A stretch of DNA of 64,000 bases from Paguma larvata (taxonomy: Eukaryota > Chordata > Mammalia > Carnivora > Viverridae), in NCBI GenBank assembly GCA_030068075.1, contig CM057841.1, positions 49,889,030-49,953,029 on the forward strand, in the 5' to 3' direction. Position 1 is the stretch's first letter, and every line of letters begins with the position of its first letter. Below, one piece after another: positions 48,098 through 60,775 of this stretch. The notes below the pieces were generated by a model that saw only the letters and a program-made list of their open reading frames with translations, was not told where the DNA came from and did no database searches. A program made the translations under genes and the position numbers.

Positions 48098-50202
48098 AAA
48101 ATTAAGACTTGGTCTCTCGCCACTGCTATTTAGCATAGTGTTGGAAGTCCTAGCATCAGCAATCAGACAGCAAAACAAAATAAAAGGCATCAAGATTGGC
48201 AAGGAGGAAGTCAAACTCTCACTTTTTGCAAATGACATGATACTTTACATGGAAAACCCAACAGAATCCACCAAAAGCCTACTAGAACTGATCCATGAAT
48301 TCAGCAAAGTTGCAGGGCACAAAATCAATGTATAGAAATCGGTGGCATTTCTATACACCAACAATGAAGCAGCAGAAAGAGAAATAAAGAAGCTAATCCC
48401 TTTCACATTTGCACCAAAAACCATAAAATACTTAGGAATAAACCTAACCAAAGATGTAAAAGACCTCTACGCTGAAAAATATAAAAAACTTATGAAGGAA
48501 ATTGAGGAAGACACAAGGAAATGGAAAAACATCCCATGCTCATGGAGTGGAAGAATAAATATTGTTAAAATGGCAATACTACTCAAAGCAATCTGCACAT
48601 TCAATGCAATCCCAATCAAAATTGCACCAGCATTCTAAAACAATCCTAAAATTCCAAACAATCCTAAAGTTTTGTATGGAACCACAAAAGACCCCGAATA
48701 GCCAAAATAATGCTGAAGAATAAAACCAAGGCGGGAGGCATCACGATCCCAGACTTTAACCTCTACTACAAGCGGTAGTCATCAAGACAGTATGGTATTG
48801 GCACAAAAACAGACACATAGACCAATGGAAAGAATAGAAAACTCAGAAATGGACACACAAGTATATGGCCAGCTAATCTTTGACAAAGCAGGAAAGAGTA
48901 TCCAATGGAAAAAAGACAGCCTCTTTAATAAATGGTGCTGGGAGAACTGGAAAGCAACATGCAAAAGAATGAAACTAGACCACTTTCTTACACCACTCAC
49001 AAAAATAAACTCTATATGGATGAAGGACCTGAATGTGAGACAGGAAACCATCAAAATCCTAGAGGAGAAAGCAGGAAAAAGCCTCTTTGACCTAAGACAC
49101 ACCAATTTCTTACTTGACACATCTCCAAAGGCAAGTGAATTAAAAGCAAAAATGAACCACTGGGACCTCATCAAGGTAAAAGGCTTCTGCACGGCAAAAG
49201 AAACAACCAATAAAACAGATAGGCGACCAACGGAATGGGAAAAGATAATCACAAACGACATATCGGATAAAGGACTAGTATCTAAAATCTATAAAGAACT
49301 TACCAAACTCCACACCTAAAAAACGAATAATCCAGTGAAGAAATGGGCAGAAGATATGAATAGACGCTTCTCCAAAGAAGACATCCAAATGACAAACAGA
49401 CACATGAAACGATGCTCAAAGTCACTCATCGTCAGGGAAATACAAATCAAAACCACACTGCGATACCACCTCACACCAATCAGAGTGGCTAAAATGAACA
49501 AATCAGGAAACTATAGATGCTGGCGAGGATGTGAAGAAACAGGCACCCTCCTACACTGTTGGTGGGAATGCAAACTCGTGCAGCCACTCTGGAGAATGGC
49601 ATGGAAGTTCATCAAAAGAATGAAAATAGAATTACCCTATGACCCAGCAATAGCACTGTTAGGAATCTACTCAAGAGACACAAGAGTATTGATGCATAGG
49701 GGCACGTGTACCCCGATGTTCATAGCAGCACCTTCGACAATAGTCAAATCATGGAAAGAGACTAAGTGTCCATCAACTGATGAATGGATAAATAAGATGT
49801 AGTATATATATATACAATGGAATACTACACAGCAATGAGAAAGAATGAAATCTGGCCCTCTGTAGCAACATGGATGGAACTGGAGGGTATTATGCTGAGT
49901 GAAATAAGTCAGTCAGAAAAATACAGATGCCATATGTTTCCACGCATAGGTAGGCTTTGTGAGACCTAACAAAACTAGGAGGGAGGAGAAGAAGGAAGGG
50001 GAAAAAAAGCCACAGAGAGGGAGGAAGATATAACATAAGAGACTCTCAAAGACTAAGAACAAACTGAGGGGAGAGGGGGGTGTGGGAGGGGGGAGAATGG
50101 GGGATGGGCACAGAGGAGGGCACTTGTTGGGATGAGCACTGGGTGTTGTATGGAACCAATTTGACAATAAATTATTAAATTAAAAGAAAATTAAGACTTG
50201 GT
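48098..50202 (+). mobile_element. 5'-truncated felid L1 with 16-base TSDs; inactive ORF2
   Basis: Body 48114-50186, flanked by exact copies of AAAATTAAGACTTGGT (48098-48113 and 50187-50202). It carries the 3' half of ORF2 from the middle of the reverse transcriptase to the C-terminus. In frame from 48114 the product reads [20 protein letters not shown]. At 48231 the catalytic FADD motif is FAND (first aspartate to asparagine). A nonsense TAG follows at 48333-48335 where a glutamine is expected. After [19 protein letters not shown] the frame ends at 48638 in a small rearrangement with the duplicated word AACAATCCTAAA. Later segments 48792-49319 and 49335-49802 stay in the same frame and include the [13 protein letters not shown] motif. 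The 3' UTR is G-rich and ends in AATAAATTATTAAAT without a long pure A tail. The element cannot move by itself. Confidence 0.93.
50067..50121 (+). other. G-rich L1 3' UTR segment, possible G-quadruplex
   Basis: Contains runs GGGG, GGGGGG, GGG, GGGGGG and GGGGG separated by short A/T/G spacers. G-rich 3' UTRs are known in mammalian L1. The reversed, C-rich copies are at 42855-42890 and 56545-56580. Confidence 0.7.
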
Positions 50203-51575
50203 GCAACAGGTACCATGACTACACTAAAGTTACGGTGTAGGTGAAACAGCCCACATCCCATACCACACATCCTCATGCTGCCTGCTCTTCCCAGATAGGC
50301 TGCTGAGTTTTATCCTGTGCCTAGTTACCACTCTGAGGGAAGCTTTGTCTCCATGAATCCACAATTGCCCAAGCGGGAAGAGTGAAACATGGTGAATTAT
50401 ACCCTCTTCTTGCCATTTCACCTGGAACAACACAGATCACTTCAACTTGGATTGTTTTTTTAGCCAAAGCACAATTTTTAATTGATGTACATAGTAAGGA
50501 CTTTAATTCTCTGCTGTATTTTGCAAATATATATTTCCCAGAGTCTTTTTCATGATTTGGTAGTTTTGGACCCATTTTTTTTAAAAGGCATTCTGGGTTG
50601 TATACAGACTGTACAAAACATGCCCATTTTATTTAAGAGCTTCCCATTCTGCCCCAGATGAGAGAAATAAATCTATGAAGAAGAGTTAAGAAACACATAA
50701 GCCATTATACAAGTATGTGATGGAAAAAGGAAGAAAAGACACTTGTTGTAAGTTTGGAAACAAATAAAATAAAATCCATCAACGTGGATTGAAATGCTGC
50801 AGGGAGGATCCTCATTCTCCCTTCCTTTGATCCCACCTCAAGCCCTGGAGAGAATAATGGCGTCTATATACCTGAAAGATTTTATAAAAGGCCCTGATGC
50901 TTCTTACAAATAATCTTTAAAAAGAAAGATGAAATATTTGTTATCTATACAGGTCATACACATATTTGATAGAACTGTAAACTTGACAGATATGTGATAT
51001 TTTGTAAAATGACACATTAAAACATTTCTTTAGAAAAAAATTTATAGTCCAGGTCCATAAATGTAATTTATACAAAGTACTGTAGTAGTTGGCATGTAAA
51101 TATTTCACAAAAATTAGAAAATGCAAGCCATTAAAATTGTTCCTCTCATAATGAAGATAAACTAAAATCCCTCAACATCTATGATCAAAAGATTTTTCAG
51201 CCAATTTTATTGTAAGTGATTGAAAAAGTAAATGTAAGGTGTAATTTCTGCTCATTTAAGAACAATTGCTAAAATATCTTGAAAGTAACATCTTAGAAAC
51301 TATTTTAAATAGATCAACATGTATGGGAACTTTATAGCTAAATTATCCAAATGGTCCCTGATTCATGCCCAAGATTCTTTTACACTCCAGACTATACAGG
51401 CAAGGAATGGAAATGGTACCAATTTTACGAATTGTTTAGATAAATATGATTATTATACACAGAATAGTTTGCTTTTTTTATGGATTTCATTTGTACCTGG
51501 TTTTCCAAATAAACAAACAAAAACCTTTGGCATATTTCTAAAGTTAGAGTAGTTTTTTTTTGGTTTTGTTTTTTA
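50203..51575. other. Intronic stretch with no recognised feature
   Basis: AT-rich intron after the L1. Short ORFs (50230-50433 and 50321-50575 minus; 51319-51552 plus) show no similarity to known proteins. Confidence 0.5.
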
Positions 51576-51579
51576 TTTT

Positions 51580-51796
51580 TCTTATTTTTTATTAAAAATT
51601 TTTTTTGATGTTTTTATTTATTTTTGAGATAGAGAGAAAGCCTGAGCTGGGGAGGAGTAGAAAGAAAGGGAGACCGGGGACAAAGCAGTCTCCATGCCGA
51701 CAGCAGATAGCCTGATGCAGGGCTTGAACTCAAGAGCAGTGAGACCATGACCTGAGCCAAGGTCAGGTGCTTACCGGCTGAGCCACTCAGGCGCCC
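51580..51796 (-). mobile_element. Felid tRNA-derived SINE, antisense
   Basis: TTTTTATTTATTTTTGAGAT, GAGCTGGGGAGGAGTAG, GTGAGACCATGACCTGAG, head GAGCCACTCAGGCGCCC. TTTGTTTTTTATTT and TTTGTTTTTTCATT flank it as a probable TSD. Confidence 0.9.
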
Positions 51797-51799
51797 TTT

Positions 51800-53315
51800 G
51801 TTTTTTCATTAGAAGTGCTTAATGTCATAATTTTGGGTTTGTTTTGTTAAAAACACAGAGCCCCTGTGACATAGTAATATAGTCACTTAGGTAGAAGTAT
51901 CACCTGTCACAAAATATTCACACTGTTATCACTGTGAATGATTGAGTTGTCAACTCTCAAAGCCACACAGTGCAGAAACATACCTGCAAAGATTTTAACA
52001 TGTATTTGTTTCAAATCTAATAAACATGTGGCCAGGGGAGTTTAATAGAAAACTCCAGGAGACAGGAATACAAGTGGGAGGGGTACTGCAAGCTTGCTGG
52101 ACTCCCTGCCTTGCAAGGCACGTCTTTCCTAGTCCTTCCTCTCTGTTGAGCCCTTATTCTAGTGACTTAAGCCTGCAAAAATCATTTGTGGTGTTTCAAA
52201 GCCCAAAAGTACTAATGCCATGTATGTCAAGGTGTCAAACCATCAAGCTTAATGCATCGCAAGACTTGCCTCAGTACTTGGACAGAGGCCTGGAGAATGC
52301 CTTAAGCTGCAGCTGTCTTTCAGGACGGCCTCTCCTCCAATGCCAAAAAGACATTTTTAATGAAAGTTGCCATTATTTGTCTGTATCCTCAGGATGTCTC
52401 CTATTTCTATTTGACTATGAGTTCTTCACCCTTTTGAAAATGCTTAGCCTAGTAGTACATACGTAAAGGTGGCTGCATTTGGGTTTTTAATGTGGCCTCA
52501 GTCATGGATCAGAATGGTTAATTCTCTAGGCACCTTCTCTATCAGGTAGTGTAGTTTTTTTCACCTCTGTGCATCTGCGCTCATTCTCTAATGTGCTCTG
52601 TTAGTCCCTTCTCATAAACTTCTTTGGATACACATATATTGGAACTTTATATCAATATATAATAACAAGATACACATATGGGAACTTCCATGAATCTCAG
52701 GTGCACACAAACAGTGATATAAGATAAATGGTAATGTTGTTTCACATTCTTCAAAATGATCTGTCTCTAAGCAAGCAAAGTAAAAATTATTTGAACAGAG
52801 CGATTCGAGTTAGCAGGAGATTGGATTTGGTGCCCTGGTCAGTGGGCACACTTAAATTCAGGATCATTCTCAAATCATCAACCAGGGAATAACATGTGTT
52901 GGAGACCCTTTCCAACTTGCATCTCACCTTCTACCATGTCACAGTTCAGTGACAACAACATGACCCCCTTTTCTCCATTCATTCTTGCTATCACTGTGAT
53001 CTGATGTGGTAGATGTCTACGTTTGACTCTTCTAGTTCCAGCCTCGGGAGACTACATTTGGAGTTCTTCTCTCTTGGAACAAGTCTCTCCTTTCGAAATG
53101 TCTCTTGTTAAGACCTAGGCAACTAGGTCCTTCTGAAAACCAACACATTAGGCTCTCTTTCCTAATTTTCAGTTTGTTAAGTTCTGAACTTACAACCATT
53201 TTTTGATCAGAGAAAGAGAGAAAAATATATAAAGCTGGAAAGGAGGGGATAAGATTTGGCATTGATATAATATAATCCTTAAAAATCTAAGAGAATCACT
53301 TTACTATTTTCTAAG
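51800..53315. other. Intronic stretch with no recognised feature
   Basis: Includes a 146-codon plus-strand ORF (52026-52466). Its product has no domain I recognise (several cysteines, a Leu/Ser-rich middle), no flanking splice or start context, and no homologue known to me, so I treat it as a chance frame. No named repeat identified. Confidence 0.45.
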
Positions 53316-53319
53316 ATGA

Positions 53320-54335
53320 CAACTCAGTAATATGCCTAACAACAAAATAAATTTTTAAAATCAGTAATTAATCATCCCACTTATAAATAACTACATAGGC
53401 ATTATAAAAGGAATACATACTCCACTAGAACCAAAAATGAATAAATATCAAGGAAAAACCTAACAAGATGTACAAGATATATGAAAATAATATTTAGAAT
53501 ATTATTGAAGGATATAAGAGTTAATTAAATGCAGGTCATATCTATTTTGAAGTGGAAAATAGGATCACAAGCTACTCATTCTACCTAAAATAACTCCTAA
53601 AGTGAAATCATTCTGAATTTCATGTATATAAAGTATATATGAGAAAATAGATAAGTTAGCAAAAATAACAGCAATAAGGGGAACCTACATGTTAGGAAAA
53701 TTTTGTAAATCTATGTTAATTAAAACATGTTGATACTGGCACATGAAAAGATAGTGAATAAAAGAGAAATCCATTACTAAGTCCAAATGCATTACGAATT
53801 TGCCCAAGATACACGTCGCATTGAAAATATGTGAGGAAATGTACATAGTCAATAATGGAACTTAGTAAGCTATAGTTTCTAGAAAAATAAATAACATTTT
53901 TATATCAAAATGGATTCCAGATGAATTGGGTATTTAAAAATAACACCTAGGTGGGTTAGTTGGTTGAGCGTCCAACTCTATATTTTGGCTCAGGTCATGA
54001 TCCCAGGATCGAGCCCCACATCAGGCTGCACAATGAACATAGAGCCTGCTTGATATTCTCTCTCTTTCCCTGGGCCACTCTCCCCCACTCTCTAAATAAT
54101 AATAATAATAATAATAACGATAATAATGCAGATATAGAAAAAAGTAATAGAAGAAAACACAAGACGATGAATAGATGCACACATAATATTGGAAGGCGCA
54201 TGTCTTTCTAAGCAAGAGAAATAAACTCAGATGCCATTGAGGCAAAGATGAAAAATGAGAGAATATTTAGAGAGCTGCATGAAAAAATAGCATAAACAAC
54301 ATTAAAAGGAAGAGTATAGACTGAAAAATATTTCT
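53320..54335 (+). mobile_element. Decayed L1M ORF2 3' segment, sense, with inserted SINE
   Basis: AAAACCTAACAAGATGTAC, ATTGAAGGATATAAGAG, GCAAAAATAACAGCAATAAG, GATACTGGCACATGAAAAG, AATGGATTCCAGATGAATTG and, after the SINE, GAAAAAAGTAATAGAAGAAAAC follow ORF2 order. All frames are broken. Confidence 0.5.
53943..54129 (+). mobile_element. Diverged carnivore SINE with (AAT)n tail, sense
   Basis: CACCTAGGTGGGTTAGTTGG head, TGGCTCAGGTCATGATCCCA, AGAGCCTGCTTGATATTC, then a tail that has turned into (AAT)n (54094-54129). Confidence 0.88.
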
Positions 54336-55095
54336 AGCCTCTATGATGGCGATGCCCACTTTGAGTCACCAGCAGCAGTGGTCCTGGGTTAAGATTGATA
54401 TTCAAATTGACAATGACTGAATACACTTCATTCACCTGCAAGTATACTTAGATTCAAAAGGGATAAAGAGCAGGCAATAGCACAGCGTGCACCGCACCAG
54501 CCTAGTGGATGTTTAGGTATGCTGAAGAGCTTCTAGATATCCTCACAACTTGCACTGAGGTTAACATGGTCAAAATGGACAAGGATGAGTGGGTGTGACC
54601 ACCACAGATCAGGAAAGCCATCAGCCTCAAGGGACCTTCAGCTTTAATACCTTGCCAATGACATAACTCCTCAGAGATACCTGCCAACCCTTTTTTTCAG
54701 TCTACCTGCATCTCATCACTCCCACGTTACTCACTGGTTACAGGTCATGTCTGTCGTTTCAAATTTTGCAACTTATTTGAATTCTGATGGCCAGACAACA
54801 TCCATGCCAATTATATAATATTTGGGATGGGATACTAGGTATTGGAATTAAAAAAAATAGTACCAAGTGATTCGAGTTTGCTGCGAAGTGTGGGAACCAT
54901 TGGATTACTCAATAAACAAACTTGACAACCAAGTATAGATTCTTAGTTCAGTACAAAGCATAATCAGCAGGATGCCAATGTATCTTAGATCCAGTCAACT
55001 CCTGTGCATTCCTCGGGTGTATGTTGCAAGAAGGATTTGGCTAAAGATCAATGCTAGGTAAAAAGAGCTATAAACCAGATGTTAACTCGGTTCTT
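54336..55095. other. Intronic stretch, unassigned
   Basis: The 54340-54720 part is somewhat richer in G and C than its surroundings and reads a little like decayed exonic sequence (for example CTTGCACTGAGGTTAACATGG), but I could not match it to a gene. No poly(A) or TSD was found to support a retrocopy. Confidence 0.35.
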
Positions 55096-55099
55096 CTAA

Positions 55100-55315
55100 T
55101 GAGAACGATGGTCTAATATGGTAGTCACTAGCTGTATAGTGCTATTTAAATTTAAAACGCAATTAACTAAAATGAAATAAAATAAAAATAAAGTTTCTCA
55201 GTTGCGCTAGCCACATTTTAAGTGCTGAATAGCTAGATGAAGCCAATGGTTACTGTATTAGTGCAGTTATAGAACATGCCCATTATTGCGGAAGACTCTA
55301 TTAGCACTGGTACAA
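55100..55315. mobile_element. Ancient hAT-type non-autonomous DNA transposon
   Basis: TATGGTAGTCACTAGCTGTA, GTGCTATTTAAATTTAAAA, GTTTCTCAGTTGCGCTAGCC, ACATTTTAAGTGCTGAATAG and CATTATTGCGGAAGACTCTA match a known mammalian MER-type element with CAGTGCTGTCC-like ends (the 3' end here reads TATTAGCACTGG). Subfamily not assigned. Confidence 0.65.
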
Positions 55316-55819
55316 AACATTCTCTAAAATGAATAATAAAAAATAAAGCTTTATTTTTTTTAGAAAAGGAAGCAAAATATAAACAGGCACTGCATAAAAA
55401 GGAAAGGATGGTGTGTAAATATATGCAAGTGTCTTCCACCTCGTTCACTGTTGAAGACACGCACATTAAAACAGATGCCAGCCCGCATTCCCTCAAAGAC
55501 TTGAATAGGTGAGAATTTGAGACATAATTTGCCAAGTTGTTTTGTGTAACAAAGTAATGTCTTCTTTAAATTTTAATAGTTATGCGTTTAATATGATGAC
55601 TTAAAAAAAAAACTTTTAACTACTGTATCAAAACCGAGGATTATGGATGCTACTGTTTAACACAAGAGGAAACTAAAAGTTGATTTTAAAGAAAGAATTT
55701 AAAAAGCAAGAAGAATGAACACTTATTATGGCCCAGGATCTTCTGTTTATAGGTTTGTAAATAATAAGAGTTAAAGTCTATAAATAAGAGTGGAAGGATT
55801 ATTTGCTCAAATTAAAAAA

Positions 55820-56010
55820 ATATGCCAGACATTATTCTATATGTGTTATTTATTTATTCAGCTAATCTTCACAACCCAGTGAGTTAGGAACTATGATAAT
55901 GCCCCGTCTGTGTATAAGAAGACGGGGACGCGGAGGTTATTTTCCCAAGGCCACACAGCTAGATGGGGCAAAATTTCGATCCTCAGGAACCTGGCTTATG
56001 TATCCCCTAT
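55820..56010 (+). repeat. MIR SINE, sense
   Basis: TATGCCAGACATTATTCTAT, CAGCTAATCTTCACAACCC, AAGGCCACACAGCTAGATG and ATCCTCAGGAACCTGGC are the MIR core and 3' segment in order. Confidence 0.85.
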
Positions 56011-56410
56011 GCTATACGTCAAAATATTAAGTGTGTGAAATCAACGTTTTGAAGGAGAACCCAAATGATTTAAGACACAGAAAACATTGCCATAGGAAAT
56101 CCAAAACAGTGTTGCCTAATGCTTTCAATCTATCCAGGTATGTAGTCTGCACCAAAAAGTAACTCAAACTTAGGGGTTTATCCTGCAAGTTCCCTTGCAC
56201 TGTGCATTTGAAATGTACGCAAGAGTATTCACTGCAAAGTTGTTTGCAGAAGCAAAACGATATTGATCCAATTCGGCGGCAGTAGATCACTTGCTTAAAT
56301 AAATTATAGCACCTCCACACAATGGAATAACTTATGGGCGTCAAAATCAGATGATGCAAGAATATTCTAGCCATATCTGCAGTGGATTCCAAAACTGATG
56401 TGAAATTTTC

Positions 56411-56910
56411 TTTTTTTCTTTTTTTCTTTTTTATTCAGCATCTATTTATTTATTTATTTATTTTTTATTATAATAGTTTATTTTCAAATTGGTTTACATA
56501 TAACACCCAGTGTTCATCCCAACACGTGCCCTCTTTAATATCCATCACCCCCTCTCCCCCCTCCCTCATCCCCCCTCACCCTCAGATTGTTCTTAGTCTT
56601 TGAGAGTCTCTTATGTTTTATCTCCCTCCCTCTCTGTGTCTTTTTTTCTTTTCCCCTCTTCCCCTCCCCCTGGTTTTTGCTAAGTCTCTCAAAATCCACC
56701 TATTCGTGGAAACATATGGTATCTGTCTTTTTCTGACTTGACTTATTTCACTTAACATAATACCCTCCAGTTCCATCCATGTTGCTACACATGGCTAGAT
56801 TTCATTTTTTCTCATTGCCACGTAGTAGTCCATTGTATATAAGTACCATAACTTCTTTATCCATTCGTCAGTTGATGGGCACTTGGTCTCTTTCCATGAT
56901 TTGGCTATTG
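56411..56910 (-). mobile_element. L1 3' end, antisense
   Basis: T-rich tail region, then CAAATTGGTTTACATATAAC, ACACCCAGTGTTCATCCC, C-rich block, GAGAGTCTCTTATGTTTTAT, and the reversed C-terminus of ORF2 with GGAAACATATGGTATCTG, CCAGTTCCATCCATGTTGC and TTTATCCATTCGTCAGTTG. GAAATTTTC occurs at both ends (56402 and 56913) as a short TSD. Confidence 0.9.
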
Positions 56911-59900
56911 TCGAAATTTTCAAGTGAGCGGACATTTGATACTAAAGAGTGAATCTTAGGGACTGAAGAGGAAGAGATGGGGGTGGGTGGGCGATGGATG
57001 GACTATATGTTTGTTTATGGAAAGCACAGCTAAAGCTTAGATTTTTATGAGGTTTCAAATAAGACAAAGTAATCTGGATGTGGAAGAAACAGAGAACAAA
57101 TAGAGGATAACAGGTAGAAAATAATTCAGTTATCAAATTTTTAAGAAAAATAGTGGATATTTCTTATTTGTTATATAATCCTGTAACATTTATTGATACT
57201 ATAAAGCCTATCCAAGTTGCCAATGTGAAGCATCCTGTGTTATATGTCGATGTTTATTTTAGGAGTAGTTTAAAAAATATATTATGGGCGAGTAGCAGTC
57301 TGACATGCATGTCATCTAGTCGTGGATCATCTTATTACAGATTAATTAAAAAATACTTGAGTTCTGAGGCTAACTTGATATCCAAGTCAGTGCCCAGTCA
57401 GGAAAAACAGGAATCACTCCAGGCCTCTGAAACTGCACAGTCATCAGAAGAAATTGGTTAGAGGCGATGGAAAAGCTGATCGTCCAAAAGTGAGGCGGTG
57501 ACAGGACTTGGAGTTTAGCGACAGCAGGAAGATGCTATAACGCCAAGGGCTGGGGGGATAATGAGAAGGTCGTGCTTCCAGAGCTTAGAGGCCGACATTG
57601 TCCATTAGTGCTAGACCCCTGGCAGCAGCTGCCCAGGAGAGAACTGTGGAAGCAGGGGTGTCATTTGGAAGCAGGAGCCTTGTAAAGAACTGAGCCGCTA
57701 CCAAGAAGCTGGCCACGCAGAGTAAGAGTGGGGAGAAGTATCCTGGCTTCTCCCTGCCCTCTACCTGCCCTCTCTCTCCAGTCCTCGGCTGGCAGCTTGC
57801 TAAGCCAGGAGCCTGCGTCTCTCAGTCTGCATCACTCAACCCTCGAACGCCTCCGAACAGGGCAGGGAAATGGTGATACGTGGCTCTAAGTGAAACAAGC
57901 AGTTGACCAGTACAGCCCCAAGGACAACTCGCCTCAGTGAGCTTCTTTTTCTTTACTTACAGAACGAGGGTGCAGGTAGAATCCAGGTACTTACTGAGTG
58001 GTCTCTCATTCCCTTTCAGTTGCAAAATTGCTTGCTTGCCCATCAACCCATAAGGAAAGTAGATCAATAATATTTTGATACCAAAGCGAGATTTAAGATC
58101 TTAAGTTCCAACCTAAATTCACGAGAACTAGTTAGAACATTTATAAAGTTTTACAGTTAGCTCTCTTCCTTGCTGCCAGTATCGGTAAGTATGCAAAGCT
58201 AGCAAAGAGCAGTATTGTGACATACTGGAAGAAGGAATCCCTGGTGAATAGTCACATCATTGGTTTAGGGTCATATTTTACACATGATCTACTTAACTTT
58301 AATAGATTATGGATTTAAGCCTTTTCTGTTTCTCAACATGTGTATTGTAGTTCAAAGTATAGATTTGATTTCTGTGTGGGAGAGTTTGCCTTGCTCTGTT
58401 CCTCTTCACATATTGTGCAAGTGAAGGCCAAGGCTCACTGCAGAGGAGCAGGTAGAAAGGCATATATGTGGACTAATACACATTTGTTGTTGCCTCTGGG
58501 ATGGGTTAATTACATGCATTCGGTGTACAAAAATCAGCATGCCACTGTATTTTACTGAAATATTTTACTTGGCCGGCAGACCTGAGGAACTGTCCAACCC
58601 CTAACCTGGTTCGTTTCATTGACTGCTCCCTTGCGTACCGTGTACCACACCTCCAGACTCCCACGCTCAGTGGCTGCTCTTAGGACATTCACCAGGGTGC
58701 CTTGTGCTCTCACACTTCTCTTGTGGGTATGCTCCTCATTTATCCGAGGGATGCTTGCCAGCTACGCTTCAATTCATCCCTTCCAACCTGGGGCCTTCCA
58801 ACCACTTACTTTCTGGTCCCTCCTGCCCTATCGCTTTTCCAGTATTCACTAACTCATCACCAGGGTCTTGTTTCCAGTGACATCTGTGATAGTGTCATTT
58901 CCAGGGAGTCCTTATGGATTACTTTGCGTGGTTTGTATAACCTTAATCGGCTGAATTTCAAACGCATTCATGTATTTTTCATTCTCTTTCACTGTACTTA
59001 CACATTTCCCTGTATTCCAAATTATACACTCGCTACAAATAAATACCCAAATGCTACCGGCTAAATGCATACCATTTCTTAATTAAGACTGAATTTCTAG
59101 GAGATAGAAAACATGCTTTTTTTTCTTTTTTTGCTAATGTGGTTTAGAAGAGCTATTAATAATACCATAATAGTGAAAGGAAACACTTTTGTGATTACTT
59201 ACTTCAGGTCCAAAGTACCTAAAGTGTCTGCCGATTTACAAGGTAGAGGTATGTGTGTGTACTGAGATGAGGCATCCAAATAATATTTCGTATGGATATG
59301 TACAAGAAAAACTCTTAGTCATAAGAACCGGAACTTGAACCAAATGGCTTTATCCATCCATATTCCCAACTGCCTTTAGGAGTTATACCTCATTGCCTAA
59401 GATTTCTTTGTATATAATTATCCGCATCTAACTACTTTCAGAAGTGTTCAGAAAGAATAATCCTTTGGTCAATTGAGAAGAGTCATGCTTTAGAAAAGAT
59501 TCAAATGTTAGGGCATTTGTGCAGAAGTAGCTGTGAGTATGGAGAGGAGAACAGAGGAAGCAAAAATACTAGAAAATATTCTACAGAGCTGTGTCTATAA
59601 ATCAGAGAGATATAGCTCAAAAGAAATCATATTTGATTTGTATTCTGCAAATGAAATTTTTATTTGGCTTTGAACTCCTATCTTCCATTCTGTATTTCTT
59701 ATTGTTATTATTAATCTCTTATACCGAAAGGTTGTCTTCTCTTTGGAATCTTGAACATTTTAAGTACTTAATAACAGGATTCTTTTTCAATAAGAGAGAG
59801 AGAGGAGAAAAATTGCTGGAGCAGTGCAGAGAGATCCTCAGGGAGCAATGGCTTTATTACAATATGTCAGAGTCATCATGAGTTGGGGGTGGGCTGGGGA

Positions 59901-60145
59901 ATAGCAGTTTCAGGAAAAACTTGTATTTATTTTAGCAAGTTGGTAGAAAGTTGCAGAAGAGTGTCCCAAGAGCTGCAAAGCTATTATGGTAATAGCGGTT
60001 CCATCTTTACACTCTGAATAAAAAGAGGTAAAAAAATTTTTTTTTCACTATATCACTTTGGAAATAGATTTTCTACTCTTAGATTAGAACGAGTGCATGG
60101 ATTAATTAAGCTCGCAGTGGTGTTTATGCTCTCTTTGAAAATCTG
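56911..60145. other. Intronic stretch with no firm feature
   Basis: AT-rich overall. 57480-57900 is richer in G and C, with pyrimidine-rich CTCTACCTGCCCTCTCTC, and could be an old LTR; I cannot assign it. 58600-58900 is pyrimidine-rich and may be L2. A 120-codon plus ORF (58702-59064) lies there and shows no family resemblance. Confidence 0.4.
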
Positions 60146-60150
60146 CGTGT

Positions 60151-60376
60151 GGGGGCACCTGGGTGGCTCAGTTGGTTAAGTGTCGACTTCGGCTCAGGTC
60201 ATGATCTCCCTGTTCGCGAGTTCGAGCCCCACATCAGAATCTATGCTGACAGCTTGGAGCCTGGAGCCCGCTTCAGATTCTGTGTGTCTGTCTGTCTCTG
60301 CCCCTCCTCTGCTTGCACCCTATGTCTTTCTTTCTCAAAAATAAATAAAAACATCTAAAAAAATTAAAAAAAAATA
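60151..60376 (+). mobile_element. Felid tRNA-derived SINE, sense
   Basis: GGGGGCACCTGGGTGGCTCAG head, GACAGCTTGGAGCCTGGAGC core, (TGTC)n and TTTCTCAAAAATAAATAAAA tail. TSD AAAATCTGCGTGT and AAAATCTGCTTGT. Confidence 0.96.
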
Positions 60377-60775
60377 AAAATCTGCTTGTCAAAGATGACA
60401 GGTAACTACGGAAACTTCTCTAAATTGGAAATTTTTCTGCCCAGTCCCCTTTTCCCATAAAATCAACTCCCTTGGATACATGCATAGACAAACATTGGAT
60501 TTTCAGGGTACCGACCAAGAAAAGAACCCCCACATAGCTCTGAGGGTCCAGCTCAGGCTGGAGACCACAAATGGGCACCTGTGGCACGATGGATGGTGTA
60601 GGAGCTGAGGGTGTATATTCTTAGTTTGATGCAGGTTTACAGTGTGCAGGGATACCTTGGTGGAGGACACCAGGACAAGGACACTGTGGCCTGGCAAGAG
60701 CATAGAGGAAGGAAAGTAGAGAGTTAGCATCATAAGAAGGAGGAAGCAAAGTCAAGGGGGCACTGGCAGAAGACC

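Noticed and set aside
48087..49802. Series of reverse-transcriptase-like ORFs as a functional gene
   Set aside because: They are parts of one 5'-truncated L1 with a stop codon, an active-site change and a rearrangement, bracketed by TSDs.
52026..52466. 146-codon plus-strand ORF as a novel gene
   Set aside because: No recognisable domain, no promoter or splice context, and composition like the surrounding intron. An ORF of this length can arise by chance in 64 kb.
54340..54720. Processed pseudogene
   Set aside because: The sequence looks exon-like in places, but I could not match it to a gene and found no poly(A) tail or flanking duplication.
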